Shown: piece by piece, positions 16,930 through 26,384 of the stretch
Layout: each line of letters opens with the position of its first letter
Position numbering within the stretch: the first letter of the stretch is position 1
Assembly (NCBI RefSeq): GCF_049959315.1
Contig: NZ_CP188201.1
Direction: 5' to 3' (one strand)
DNA length: 64,000 nt
DNA from: Serratia proteamaculans_D
GTDB lineage: Bacteria; Pseudomonadota; Gammaproteobacteria; Enterobacterales; Enterobacteriaceae
The notes under the pieces: generated by a model
Databases searched by the model: none
What the model was told of the DNA's origin: nothing
The model's input: only the letters and a program-made list of their open reading frames with translations
Made by a program: the position numbers and the translations under genes

Positions 16930-18033
16930 TTACGCCAGCGTCAAATCGCTTTTGGGAATACAGCTGCAGCAAAGAATGGTGCCATTGTTGGCCACCGCAC
17001 TTTTCTTCAGCGGTGCCACTTCGCCATTGACCAAAGTAATACGACAGCTTCCGCAAATTCCCGCACGGCATGAATAAGGCACGCGGAGCCCTTGCTGTTC
17101 CAACTGCTCCAGTAATATTTGCTGATTGTTGCCGGTAAACACCGTTCCCGCGTAGTCAATAGTGACGCTCTGCGTACTGTCCTGCGGTGCCTGCACGCTT
17201 TCCACCACTTTACCTGCGCCATAAGGGCGTGGCGGCTTGGTGGATAACACTTCAACTGCATCGCCAACGCGGATAATGCCGCTGTTGCGCGCCACCATAT
17301 TCTGGCCAAAATCGACATCGCCATTATCGGCGGTGCGGAATTTCTGCAGGGTACTCAGCGGTTCACCACTCGGATGTTTGCGTCCACGCTCGGTGCTGAC
17401 GGTGGTCAGCACGCAGCGGCTGCAAGGTTTCACCAGGTCAAACATCACGTCACCGACGCGGATCACCTGCCAGCCATCTTCTGCCCAGGCGCCAGCGCCG
17501 GTCACCACCAGGTTCGGACGAAACTGTTCCAGCTTGATGCTGCCGGGGCAGCGCTGTTGCAGGTCGTTGAATGAGGCCTCGTTAATTAACAGGTAGGGAT
17601 AACCGTCGGCGAAGGACAGGGGAATTTCCGGGTGCTTTTTAACGCGGCGGGTCAGCTCCGGGCCGAGCCAACGTAATTGCACTTCACGCTGGAAATAGCC
17701 ACTCAGCCAGCTATTAATTGCCTGCGGTGCAATCAGGGCGGTGAAATGGTTGCCCCAGACTTCGGTCGGTTGCGCTTCGGCGGCGAAATCGCTAAAGCGG
17801 ATGGCGGCACTTTCTCCGTCCGGTGCAGTCAGGAACAGGCCGTCTGCCAGCAGTGCCGGAGTGAATAACACCATCTGCGGATATTGCCGCGCAGTAATAA
17901 AGGTGCCATCCGGCTCGGTGATCATAAAAGTGCGATCGAAAGCCAGGCCACTACTGGAAACCTGGGCGTGAGAAAGCTGCAAACCCCGAAGCGATTTAAC
18001 CGGATGAACGTAAAGTTTGGCTAGCGTAATCAC
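16930..18033 (-). CDS. ycbX: MOSC/2Fe-2S protein YcbX (N-hydroxylated base detoxification)
   Basis: It has 367 residues: an N-terminal MOSC beta-barrel domain, a MOSC domain (about 115-270) with the Cys in KPCSRCVLTT that should bind the molybdenum cofactor, and a C-terminal plant-type ferredoxin domain. In the last, CRAGICGSC and the distal CCSC supply the 2Fe-2S cysteines. E. coli YcbX is a Moco enzyme that, like YiiM, reduces N-hydroxylated bases such as 6-hydroxylaminopurine. Divergent from rlmL; convergent with zapC. Confidence 0.93.
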   Translation of the reverse strand: MITLAKLYVHPVKSLRGLQLSHAQVSSSGLAFDRTFMITEPDGTFITARQYPQMVLFTPALLADGLFLTAPDGESAAIRFSDFAAEAQPTEVWGNHFTALIAPQAINSWLSGYFQREVQLRWLGPELTRRVKKHPEIPLSFADGYPYLLINEASFNDLQQRCPGSIKLEQFRPNLVVTGAGAWAEDGWQVIRVGDVMFDLVKPCSRCVLTTVSTERGRKHPSGEPLSTLQKFRTADNGDVDFGQNMVARNSGIIRVGDAVEVLSTKPPRPYGAGKVVESVQAPQDSTQSVTIDYAGTVFTGNNQQILLEQLEQQGLRVPYSCRAGICGSCRITLVNGEVAPLKKSAVANNGTILCCSCIPKSDLTLA

Positions 18034-18136
18034 CCTTGTCTCCGCGCGATTAGTAAATAGAAGGGAGCAACTTTATGACAAGCGGTCTGGATTAGCTATA
18101 ATGCGCAACAATTTTCTTTTTGGTGATAAGTACGAT

Positions 18137-20257
18137 ATGAACTCTCTGTTTGCCAGCACGGCGCGTGGACTGGAAGAACTGTTAAAAAGCGAACTCGAAG
18201 CGCTGGGCGCTCACGCCTGTAAAGTGGTACAGGGTGGGGTACATTTTCAGGGTGACGATCGTCTTCTGTACCAAAGCTTGCTGTGGAGCCGTTTGGCCTC
18301 ACGTATTTTGCTGCCGTTGAATGAATTCCGCGTACACAGCGATCTGGATTTGTACCTGGGCGTACAGGCGATCGACTGGACGAGTATTTTTGGTGTGGAT
18401 AAAACTTTCGCCGTTCACTTCAGTGGCGTTAACGAAGAGATCCGCAACAGCCAGTATGGCGCACTGAAGGTCAAGGACGCCATTGTCGACAGCTTTACCC
18501 GCAAAATAGAACAGCGCCCGACCGTGGCGAAGCAGCAGCCGGACATTCGCGTCAATGTGTTTCTGCAGCGCGATATGGCCAGCGTAGCGCTTGATTTGAG
18601 CGGTGAAGGCCTGCACCAGCGTGGCTACCGTGACCTGACCGGTCAGGCACCGCTGAAAGAAAGCCTGGCAGCGGCGATTGTGCAGCGTTCCGGCTGGCAG
18701 CCAGGCACCCCGATGCTGGATCCCATGTGTGGTTCGGGTACCTTGCTGATCGAGGCGGCGATGATTGCTTCCGATCGCGCACCTGGCCTGCATCGTCAAC
18801 ACTGGGGCTTTACCGCCTGGAATGGTCACAACGTCGATCTGTGGCGTGAAGTGATCACCGAAGCGCAGGTACGCGCCCGTCGTGGCCTGCAGGAAACCAC
18901 CTCGCGTTTCTTCGGCTCTGATATCGATCGCCGGGTGATTGAAATGGCTCGCGGTAATGCCCGTCGTGCCGGCGTCGCCGAACTGATTACCTTTAACGTC
19001 AACGATGTAGCCAAACTGACCAACCCGCTGCCGGAAGGCCCGACGGGTACCGTAGTCTGCAACCCGCCGTACGGTGAACGTCTGGAAAGCGAACCGGCGT
19101 TGATTGCCTTGCATAATATGCTGGGTCGTATCATGAAAAGCGCTTTTGGTGGCTGGCAGTTGTCACTGTTCAGCGCCTCACCGGAGCTGTTGAGCTGCCT
19201 GCAACTGCGTGCCGAGCGCCAGTTCAAGGCCAAAAATGGTCCGTTGGACTGCGTGCAGAAAAATTACCAACTGGCAGAAAACCCATTGGGTGCCGGTGGC
19301 GTGCAGGTGGCGGAAGATTTTGCCAACCGTCTGCGCAAAAACCTGAAGAAGCTCGACAAGTGGGCCAAACAGCAGGGGATTGAGTGCTACCGTCTGTACG
19401 ATGCCGATCTGCCGGAATACAACGTGGCGGTGGATCGCTACGGCAGCAAAGTCGTAGTGCAGGAATATGCACCACCGAAAACCATTGATGCGCAGAAGGC
19501 GCGTCAACGTCTGTTCGACGTGATCAACGCCACGCTGGCGGTGCTGGAATTGCCGTCCAACCAGTTGATCCTGAAAACCCGCGAGCGCCAGAAGGGCAAA
19601 AACCAGTACGAAAAGCTGGCGCAGAAGGGCGAGTTCCTGCTGGTGGAAGAGTTTAACGCCAAGCTGTGGGTTAACCTGACCGACTATCTCGATACCGGTC
19701 TGTTCCTCGACCACCGTATTGCCCGCCGTATGCTGGGCGAGATGAGCAAAGGCAAAGACTTCCTCAACCTGTTTGCCTATACCGGCACCGCAAGCGTGCA
19801 TGCCGGACTGGGTGGGGCGCGCAGCACCACTACCGTGGATATGTCGCGCACCTATCTGGAATGGGCAGAGAAAAACCTGCGGGTTAACGGCCTGACCGGC
19901 AAACAGCACAGATTGATCCATGCGGATTGCCTGTCATGGATGCAAAATGCCGACGAACAATTCGACGTGATCTTTATCGATCCGCCGACATTCTCCAACT
20001 CCAAGCGAATGGAGAACACTTTTGACGTTCAGCGCGATCACCTGGCGCTGATGCAAGATTTGAAACGGTTGCTGCGTCGTAACGGGACCATCATGTTCTC
20101 GAACAACAAGCGCGGTTTCCAGATGGATATGGCCGGCCTGAGCGCATTGGGTCTGGAGGCGAAAGAAATTACCGCCCAGACGCAGTCGCAGGACTTTGCC
20201 CGTAACCGTCAAATTCATAACTGCTGGCTGCTTACCCATGCCGGCGAAGGAAAATAA
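18137..20257 (+). CDS. rlmL: Bifunctional 23S rRNA methyltransferase RlmKL
   Basis: Methylates 23S rRNA at G2445 (m2G, N-terminal RlmL half) and G2069 (m7G, C-terminal RlmK half). It has 706 residues from the ATG at 18137 (MNSLFASTARGLEELLK); upstream in-frame starts extend into the ycbX promoter region and are not homologous. Order: THUMP RNA-binding domain (about 45-155), first methyltransferase with DPMCGSGTLLIEAA and the catalytic NPPYGER near residue 309, then the second Rossmann methyltransferase with DPPTFSNS near residue 615. uup follows after 5 bp, probably co-transcribed. Confidence 0.97.
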   Translation: MNSLFASTARGLEELLKSELEALGAHACKVVQGGVHFQGDDRLLYQSLLWSRLASRILLPLNEFRVHSDLDLYLGVQAIDWTSIFGVDKTFAVHFSGVNEEIRNSQYGALKVKDAIVDSFTRKIEQRPTVAKQQPDIRVNVFLQRDMASVALDLSGEGLHQRGYRDLTGQAPLKESLAAAIVQRSGWQPGTPMLDPMCGSGTLLIEAAMIASDRAPGLHRQHWGFTAWNGHNVDLWREVITEAQVRARRGLQETTSRFFGSDIDRRVIEMARGNARRAGVAELITFNVNDVAKLTNPLPEGPTGTVVCNPPYGERLESEPALIALHNMLGRIMKSAFGGWQLSLFSASPELLSCLQLRAERQFKAKNGPLDCVQKNYQLAENPLGAGGVQVAEDFANRLRKNLKKLDKWAKQQGIECYRLYDADLPEYNVAVDRYGSKVVVQEYAPPKTIDAQKARQRLFDVINATLAVLELPSNQLILKTRERQKGKNQYEKLAQKGEFLLVEEFNAKLWVNLTDYLDTGLFLDHRIARRMLGEMSKGKDFLNLFAYTGTASVHAGLGGARSTTTVDMSRTYLEWAEKNLRVNGLTGKQHRLIHADCLSWMQNADEQFDVIFIDPPTFSNSKRMENTFDVQRDHLALMQDLKRLLRRNGTIMFSNNKRGFQMDMAGLSALGLEAKEITAQTQSQDFARNRQIHNCWLLTHAGEGK

Positions 20258-20262
20258 TTACT

Positions 20263-22167
20263 ATGTCGTTAATTAGCATGTCCGGTGCCTGGCTGTCCTT
20301 CAGCGATGCACCCCTTTTAGACAACACCGAAATTCATATTGAAGACAACGAACGCGTTTGTCTGGTTGGGCGCAATGGCGCCGGTAAATCCACGCTGTTG
20401 AAGATCCTCGGTAAAGAGATTCCGTTGGATGACGGCCGGGTGATTTACGAGCAGGATCTGATTGTGGCCCGTCTGCAACAGGATCCCCCGCGCAATATCG
20501 GCGGTACGGTGTTTGATTTCGTGGCCGAAGGCGTCGCCGAACAGGCGGAACACCTGAAAGCCTACCACGCGATTTCGCATCTGGTGGAAACCGACCCAAG
20601 CGAAAAAAACCTGACGCGCATGGCACAGATTATGGAGATCCTCGATCACCAGGGCCTGTGGCAACTCGACAGCCGCATCAGCGAAGTGCTGTTGCAGTTG
20701 GGCCTGAATGGGGATGCGGAACTTTCCTCGCTCTCCGGCGGCTGGCTGCGTAAAGCGGCGCTGGGCCGTGCGCTGGTGAGTTCTCCGCGCGTACTGTTGC
20801 TCGATGAACCGACCAACCACCTGGATATTTCAACCATCGATTGGCTGGAAGGCTTCCTGAAAGAGTTCCAGGGCAGCATCGTGTTTATTTCCCACGACCG
20901 TTCATTTATCCGCAATATGGCGACGCGCATTGTCGATCTCGATCGCGGCAAGCTGGTGTCCTGGCCGGGTAACTATGATTTATACCTGCTGAGCAAAGAA
21001 GAAGCGCTGCGGGTGGAAGAACTGCAAAACGCCGAATTCGACCGCAAGCTGGCGCAGGAAGAGGTATGGATCCGTCAGGGTATCAAGGCGCGTCGTACCC
21101 GTAATGAAGGCCGCGTTCGTGCGCTGAAGGCATTGCGTAACGAGCGTTCCGAACGCCGTGAAGTGATGGGCACCGCCAAGATGCAGGTGGAAGAGGCGGT
21201 ACGCTCCGGCAAAATCGTGTTTGAGATGGAAGACGTTAACTATCAGGTTGGCGGCAAAGTGTTGGTCCGTAATTTCTCAGCCCAGGTACAGCGTGGTGAC
21301 AAAATTGCGTTGGTCGGCCCGAACGGCTGCGGCAAAACTACGCTGCTGAAACTGATGCTCAGCCAGTTGAAAGCCGACAGTGGCCGCGTGCACTGCGGGA
21401 CCAAGCTGGAAGTGGCCTACTTCGACCAGCACCGCGCGGATCTGGATCCGGAGCGCACGGTGATGGACAACCTGGCGGAAGGTAAACAGGAAGTGCTGGT
21501 CAACGGTCGTTCCCGTCACGTGTTGGGCTATCTGCAGGACTTCCTGTTCCACCCTAAACGGGCGATGACGCCGGTGAAAGCCTTGTCGGGCGGTGAGCGT
21601 AATCGTCTGTTGCTGGCCAAGCTGTTCCTGAAGCCTAGTAACTTATTGATCCTCGATGAACCTACCAACGACCTGGATGTTGAAACGCTGGAGTTGCTGG
21701 AAGAGCTGATTGACGGCTACCAGGGCACCGTGATGTTGGTAAGCCACGATCGTCAGTTCGTTGATAACTCGGTAACCGAGTGCTGGATCTTTGAAGGCAA
21801 CGGTGAGATCAGCACCTTCGTCGGCGGTTATTACGACGCGCATCATCAACGCGCTACGGCAAAACCGATCCGCCAGGTCACGGCCGATCAGAACAAGCCT
21901 GCAGCAGAAAAAAAGGCTGAACAGCCAAAGAAAACAGCGGCTAAACTGAGCTATAACCTGCTACGGGAGCTGGAGCAGTTACCGCAACGCCTGGAACAGC
22001 TGGAAGCGGAAATTACGGCGCTGCAGGCGCAAATGAGCGATGCTGATTTCTTCACTCGTCCTCACAGCGAAACGCAACAGGTGCTGACGGCACTGGCCAC
22101 GGCCGAAGGCGCGCTGGAAGAGGCGTTCGCCCGTTGGGAAGAGTTGGAAGCGATGAAAAACGGCTAA
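20263..22167 (+). CDS. uup: ABC-F ATPase Uup
   Basis: Soluble tandem ABC ATPase of the ABC-F family, linked in E. coli to ribosome function and to limiting tandem-repeat deletion/precise transposon excision. It has 634 residues (E. coli 635). First ABC: Walker A GRNGAGKST, signature LSGGWLRKAALG, Walker B LLLDEPTNHLD; second: GPNGCGKTT, LSGGERNRLLLAK, LILDEPTNDLD. A charged linker lies between them, and the C-terminal coiled-coil DNA-binding domain begins near residue 560. No transmembrane segments. Confidence 0.96.
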   Translation: MSLISMSGAWLSFSDAPLLDNTEIHIEDNERVCLVGRNGAGKSTLLKILGKEIPLDDGRVIYEQDLIVARLQQDPPRNIGGTVFDFVAEGVAEQAEHLKAYHAISHLVETDPSEKNLTRMAQIMEILDHQGLWQLDSRISEVLLQLGLNGDAELSSLSGGWLRKAALGRALVSSPRVLLLDEPTNHLDISTIDWLEGFLKEFQGSIVFISHDRSFIRNMATRIVDLDRGKLVSWPGNYDLYLLSKEEALRVEELQNAEFDRKLAQEEVWIRQGIKARRTRNEGRVRALKALRNERSERREVMGTAKMQVEEAVRSGKIVFEMEDVNYQVGGKVLVRNFSAQVQRGDKIALVGPNGCGKTTLLKLMLSQLKADSGRVHCGTKLEVAYFDQHRADLDPERTVMDNLAEGKQEVLVNGRSRHVLGYLQDFLFHPKRAMTPVKALSGGERNRLLLAKLFLKPSNLLILDEPTNDLDVETLELLEELIDGYQGTVMLVSHDRQFVDNSVTECWIFEGNGEISTFVGGYYDAHHQRATAKPIRQVTADQNKPAAEKKAEQPKKTAAKLSYNLLRELEQLPQRLEQLEAEITALQAQMSDADFFTRPHSETQQVLTALATAEGALEEAFARWEELEAMKNG

Positions 22168-22241
22168 CCGTTGAGAATACCGTCCGCGCGCTGCTGCGGG
22201 CGGTATTGCCGTACCGGTGAGCAACGTTGTTAAGGAGGATT

Positions 22242-23558
22242 ATGGTGTGTTCCCACGAGAATCACGAGCAGCACAGCCATGCAACGCACGCGAAACAGCA
22301 ACAGGACAATCTGATGCTGTGCCCGCAGTGCGACATGCTGGTGGCATTGCCGCCGCTGGCATATGGTTCGAAAGCGGTATGCCCGCGTTGTAAGACTACC
22401 CTCAGTTCCCGCTGGGAGGAACCGCGCAAGCGGCCGATCGGCTACGCTCTCAGCGCCTTGTTTATGCTGCTGCTGGCGAATATTTTCCCGTTTATCAATA
22501 TGCGCGTTGCCGGCCTTGGTAACGAAATCAAACTGATCCAAATCCCGCAGGTGATGGTGGCAGAAGACTACGCCAGCATGGCCACGCTGTTTATGGTGTT
22601 TGTTCAACTGATCCCGGCCTTTTGCATGGTGGCGATCATTGTGCTGTGCGCCAAGGTGCCTATCCCCACCGGTTTGAAAGAGTGGATGGCCAAAATGCTG
22701 TTCCAGTTTAAAACCTGGTGCATGGTGGAGATTTTTCTGGCCGGGGTACTGGTCAGCTTCGTTAAGCTGATGGCTTATGGTGATATCGGCGTCGGCAGCA
22801 GCTTTGTGCCGTACTGCCTGTTTTGCCTGCTACAGGTGCGCGCTTTCCAGTGTGTCGATCGCCGCTGGCTGTGGAATGACATTGAACCGGCACCGCGCCT
22901 TGATCGTCCGATGGAAGTCGGGCGTACCGGGCTGCGTCAGGGGCTGCGTTCCTGCCAGTGTTGCACGGCCATTCTACCGGCGGAACTGACCTCGTGTCCG
23001 CGCTGCCATTCCCGTGGCTATGTGCGCCGTCGGCACAGTCTGCAATGGACGTTGGCGCTGCTGCTTACCTCTATCTTGTTGTATATTCCGGCAAACCTGA
23101 TGCCGATTATGGTTACCGAGGCGCTGGGCAACAAGCTGACTTCTACTATCATGGCCGGGGTGATCCTGCTGTGGGGAGAAGGATCTTACCCGGTGGCGAT
23201 GGTGATCTTCATCGCCAGTATCATGGTGCCTTCGCTTAAAATGTTGGCGATTGGCTGGTTGTGTTGGGATGCCAATGGCACCCGCAAGGGGCGAGCCGAC
23301 AGTGAGCGAATGCATTTGATTTATGAAGTGGTTGAATTTGTTGGCCGTTGGTCAATGATTGACGTGTTTGTGATTGCCGTGCTTTCGGCATTGGTACGGA
23401 TGGGACAATTGATGAGTATTTATCCTGACATTGGCGCACTGCTGTTCGCTATGGTGGTGATCCTCACTATGTTTGCAGCCATGACGTTTGATCCCCGGCT
23501 AACCTGGGATCGCGTAAACGAAACAATAAAAAAGGAGCCGCAAGGTGACGGAAAATAA
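22242..23558 (+). CDS. pqiA: Intermembrane lipid transport protein PqiA
   Basis: Polytopic inner-membrane partner of PqiB in the Pqi pathway for lipid transport across the envelope. It has 438 residues from the ATG at 22242, preceded by an excellent TAAGGAGGA; an upstream TTG lies before this ribosome site. It carries two copies of a cytoplasmic zinc-ribbon-like motif (CPQCDM...CPRC near residue 27 and CQCC...CPRC near residue 245), each followed by about four membrane segments. The last 14 bp overlap pqiB. Confidence 0.95.
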   Translation: MVCSHENHEQHSHATHAKQQQDNLMLCPQCDMLVALPPLAYGSKAVCPRCKTTLSSRWEEPRKRPIGYALSALFMLLLANIFPFINMRVAGLGNEIKLIQIPQVMVAEDYASMATLFMVFVQLIPAFCMVAIIVLCAKVPIPTGLKEWMAKMLFQFKTWCMVEIFLAGVLVSFVKLMAYGDIGVGSSFVPYCLFCLLQVRAFQCVDRRWLWNDIEPAPRLDRPMEVGRTGLRQGLRSCQCCTAILPAELTSCPRCHSRGYVRRRHSLQWTLALLLTSILLYIPANLMPIMVTEALGNKLTSTIMAGVILLWGEGSYPVAMVIFIASIMVPSLKMLAIGWLCWDANGTRKGRADSERMHLIYEVVEFVGRWSMIDVFVIAVLSALVRMGQLMSIYPDIGALLFAMVVILTMFAAMTFDPRLTWDRVNETIKKEPQGDGK

Positions 23559-25188
23559 TCATAGCGTCGCGGACGTCGAGAAGATCAAGCGCTGGTCACC
23601 AGTGTGGATCATCCCGATTGTCACCGCACTGATCGGCGCCTGGATCCTGTTTTATCATTTCAGCCACCAGGGGCCGGTGGTCACGTTGGTTACCACCACC
23701 GCAGAAGGGCTGGAAGCGGGTAAAACCAAAATCAAAAGCCGTAGCGTTGACGTTGGGGTGGTGGAAACGGTGACCCTGAGCGAAGACTTGAGCAAGGTGG
23801 TGGTCGAAGCACGGCTGAACTCTGGCATGGAGAAACTGCTGCGTCAGGATTCGGCCTTCTGGGTAGTGAAGCCGCAAATTGGTCGCGGGGGCGTGTCCGG
23901 CCTGGGTACGCTGCTTTCCGGTGCCTATATCGAGCTGCAGCCGGGCAATAAAGGCAAGGCCGGCAAAGACTACCAACTGCTGGACGCGCCGCCGCTGGCC
24001 TCTCCTGACGCTAAAGGGCTACGCATTGTGCTGGATAGCGAAAGGTCTGGTCAGTTGAATGCCGGCGATCCGGTGTTGTTCCGTGGTTATCGCGTCGGCT
24101 CGGTAGAAACCAGCTATTTTGATCCCAAGATGCGTGCCATGCGTTACCAATTATTTATCTCCGCACCTTACGATCAGTTGGTGACCAGCAACGTACGCTT
24201 CTGGAAAGACAGCGGTGTGGCGTTTGATATGTCGGCACAGGGGATGCGGGTCGAAATGGGCTCGCTGGCGACCTTGTTCAGCGGCGGCGTCAGCTTTGAC
24301 GTGCCGGACGGATGGGATCGCGGTGAACTGGCGCAACCGAAAGCGGAGTACCACCTGTTCGACAACCAGCGCAGCATTCAGGATTCGCTGTATACCGTGC
24401 ATAAAGACTACCTGCTGTTCTTCGCCGATTCGGTTCGCGGGTTGCAACCAGGCGCTCCGGTGGAGTTCCGCGGCATCCGCCTGGGTACCGTTGGCCAGGT
24501 GCCATTCTATCAAAAAGGCATGGTCCAGCGTCTGGATACTGACTACCGTATTCCGGTATTAATCCGCATCGAACCGGATCGCTTCCAGAAGGAATTGGGC
24601 GGTAACTTCGATATTGAAGGCCATCTGAAAGATGCCGAGTCACGCGGTATGCGCGCCTCGTTGAAGTCCGCCAACCTGCTGACGGGCTCGCTGTATGTCG
24701 ATCTGGACTTCTATCCACAAGTGAAAGCCTGGAAGGGGCCGCGAGAGATGTTTGGTTATCCGTTGATGCCGACTACCAGCGGTGGCCTGGCGCAGATCCA
24801 GCAGAAACTGATGCAGACGTTGGATAAAATCAACTCGATGCCGCTCAATCCGATGATCAATGAGGCGACCAAAACCCTGGCGGAAAGTCAGAAAACCATG
24901 CAGACGACGCAGAAAACCATGCAGTCGCTGAATGATATTATCGCCAGCAGAGAGATGAAGGCGCTGCCGCAGGATATGCAGAAAACCTTGCAGGAACTGA
25001 ACCGCAGCATGAAAGGGTTCCAGCCAGGCTCACCGGCCTACAACAAGATGGTCGGCGATATGCAACGTCTTGATCAGGTGTTGCGTGAACTGCAGCCGGT
25101 GCTGCGTACCTTGAACGAAAAGAGCAACGCGCTGGTATTTGAAGCCGCGGGCAGTAACGATCCTCAGCCGAAGAAGGCCAATAAATGA
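23545..25188 (+). CDS. pqiB: Intermembrane lipid transport protein PqiB (three MCE domains)
   Basis: Periplasm-spanning tunnel protein: single N-terminal membrane anchor (about residues 20-38, WIIPIVTALIGAWILFY), three MCE domains (about 45-135, 160-225, 285-390) and a long helical C-terminal needle from about 420 to 530, with repeated KTMQTTQK-type heptads. It has 547 residues (E. coli 546). It starts at a GTG within the end of pqiA, after AAAAAGGAGCCGCAAG; overlap of the two reading frames implies coupling. E. coli PqiB hexamers form a continuous hydrophobic channel between membranes. Confidence 0.95.
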   Translation: MTENNHSVADVEKIKRWSPVWIIPIVTALIGAWILFYHFSHQGPVVTLVTTTAEGLEAGKTKIKSRSVDVGVVETVTLSEDLSKVVVEARLNSGMEKLLRQDSAFWVVKPQIGRGGVSGLGTLLSGAYIELQPGNKGKAGKDYQLLDAPPLASPDAKGLRIVLDSERSGQLNAGDPVLFRGYRVGSVETSYFDPKMRAMRYQLFISAPYDQLVTSNVRFWKDSGVAFDMSAQGMRVEMGSLATLFSGGVSFDVPDGWDRGELAQPKAEYHLFDNQRSIQDSLYTVHKDYLLFFADSVRGLQPGAPVEFRGIRLGTVGQVPFYQKGMVQRLDTDYRIPVLIRIEPDRFQKELGGNFDIEGHLKDAESRGMRASLKSANLLTGSLYVDLDFYPQVKAWKGPREMFGYPLMPTTSGGLAQIQQKLMQTLDKINSMPLNPMINEATKTLAESQKTMQTTQKTMQSLNDIIASREMKALPQDMQKTLQELNRSMKGFQPGSPAYNKMVGDMQRLDQVLRELQPVLRTLNEKSNALVFEAAGSNDPQPKKANK

Positions 25189-25742
25189 TGAAATGGATCC
25201 CGGTAGCCCTGGCGCTGTTACTCAGCGCCTGTAGCAGTACTCCACAGAAGACCTACTATCAATTGCCGGCGTTGGGCTCGCCGGTACAGGTCAGCGGTAG
25301 CACAACGTCGCGCCAGCTTTGGCTGGAGCACGTTAGCGTGGCGGATTACCTGGCGCAGAGCGGTGTGGTTTACCAGACCAATGACGTGCAGTATGTGATT
25401 GCCCAGAACAACCTGTGGGCCAGCCCGCTGGATCAACAGTTGCAGCAGACGCTGGTCACTAACCTGAGCAGCGCGCTGCCGGGTTGGGTGGTGTCCTCGC
25501 AGCCGATGAGCAGCGAGCAGGATGTGCTCAACGTCACCATCAGTGGTTTCCACGGCCGCTTTGACGGTAAGGCGATCATTCGCGGCGAGTGGGTGCTGAA
25601 CCATCAGGGCAATCTGACCAAACGACCGTTCAGCCTGGAGCTTAAGCAGGGTGAAGACGGCTACGATGCGTTGGTGCGGACGTTGGCTCAGGGCTGGCAA
25701 CAAGAAGCCCAGGATATTGCCGCGCAAGCCGGTCGTTTTTAG
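25185..25742 (+). CDS. pqiC: Outer-membrane lipoprotein PqiC
   Basis: Third component of the PqiABC lipid-transport system, anchored in the outer membrane and contacting the PqiB needle. It has 185 residues with a lipoprotein signal: lipobox LLSAC at residues 13-17 (Cys17), followed by SSTPQKTYYQLP, a start typical of the ABC-type transport auxiliary lipoprotein family. Its ATG overlaps the pqiB stop by 4 bp (ATGA). It was formerly ymbA in E. coli. The operon ends in a strong terminator. Confidence 0.94.
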   Translation: MMKWIPVALALLLSACSSTPQKTYYQLPALGSPVQVSGSTTSRQLWLEHVSVADYLAQSGVVYQTNDVQYVIAQNNLWASPLDQQLQQTLVTNLSSALPGWVVSSQPMSSEQDVLNVTISGFHGRFDGKAIIRGEWVLNHQGNLTKRPFSLELKQGEDGYDALVRTLAQGWQQEAQDIAAQAGRF

Positions 25743-25766
25743 AAATAATTTGTACTAAATCGGTCT

Positions 25767-25820
25767 AACCCCTTGCGGCGAGAAATATTGGAATTTCTCG
25801 TTGCAAGGGGTTTTTATTTT
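25767..25820 (+). terminator. Terminator of pqiABC
   Basis: Long bipartite hairpin: outer arms AACCCCTTGC / GCAAGGGGTT (25767-25812) and inner arms CGAGAAAT / ATTTCTCG, followed by TTTATTTTATTT. Confidence 0.9.
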
Positions 25821-26014
25821 ATTTCAATAAGTTAGCTTCTTTCCTATCTATCAGCCACTTAGCAAATTCTGCGTGCGTAGCTCACAAATATGACATTGGC
25901 GTGAATTTTGCGCATTGATCTTCACTCCATTTAGCGCTATTGCTTAAACGTGGCTGCACAAAAAGCAGCCATTGTTTTCTTTCCACCAGACCAAAAAAGT
26001 GAGGGAAACGAGGC

Positions 26015-26185
26015 ATGAAGAGACAGAAACGCGATCGTCTGGAAAGGGCGCATTCGAAGGGTTATCAGGCAGGTATTTTAGGACATCCGAAAGATCTTTG
26101 TCCTTATAAAACAACTGTGGACAGCCGGTCTCAATGGCTGGGAGGTTGGCGAGAAGCCATGGAAGACAGGGCTGTGACCGCTTAA
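26015..26185 (+). CDS. rmf: Ribosome modulation factor
   Basis: Small basic protein that binds 30S subunits in stationary phase and, with HPF, dimerises 70S ribosomes into inactive 100S particles. It has 56 residues (E. coli 55), starting MKRQKRDRLERAHSKGYQAG and containing CPYKTTVDSRSQWLGGWREA, both hallmarks of the family. AGGGAAACGAGG precedes the start. It lies between pqiC and fabA as in E. coli, although here an IS200 copy and a KAS-II/HxlR pair separate it from fabA. Too short for many gene callers. Confidence 0.97.
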   Translation: MKRQKRDRLERAHSKGYQAGILGHPKDLCPYKTTVDSRSQWLGGWREAMEDRAVTA

Positions 26186-26211
26186 GCGGCTCCCTGTCAA
26201 ATAAAAGGAAC

Positions 26212-26238
26212 AACCTCCGCCCAGCGCGGAGGTTTTTG
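26212..26238 (+). terminator. Terminator of rmf
   Basis: AACCTCCGC-CCAGC-GCGGAGGTT followed by TTTGTTT, 27 bp beyond the rmf stop and directly before the insertion element. Confidence 0.9.
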
Positions 26239-26308
26239 TTTATGCACAGAAAACCCCCAGCTAGGCTGGGGGTTCAGTAAAGCTTTCAGCTTTGAGCCAG
26301 TTATAAAA

Positions 26309-26380
26309 ACCCCTTTTGATTTGTTAAAACAGTTTGCGGTCTGGCAACTGCAAATGTTCAACAAGAAATCAAAAGGGGGT
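26309..26380 (+). promoter_or_regulatory. IS200 hairpin sequestering the transposase ribosome site
   Basis: ACCCCTTTTGATTTGTT (26309-26325) pairs with the strand from 26360 to 26380, which contains the AGGGGG ribosome site of tnpA. An inner stem CAGTTTGC / GCAACTG extends it. IS200 is known to repress its transposase with such a leader structure and with an antisense RNA; the antisense promoter was not located here. Confidence 0.75.
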
Positions 26381-26384
26381 CCCA

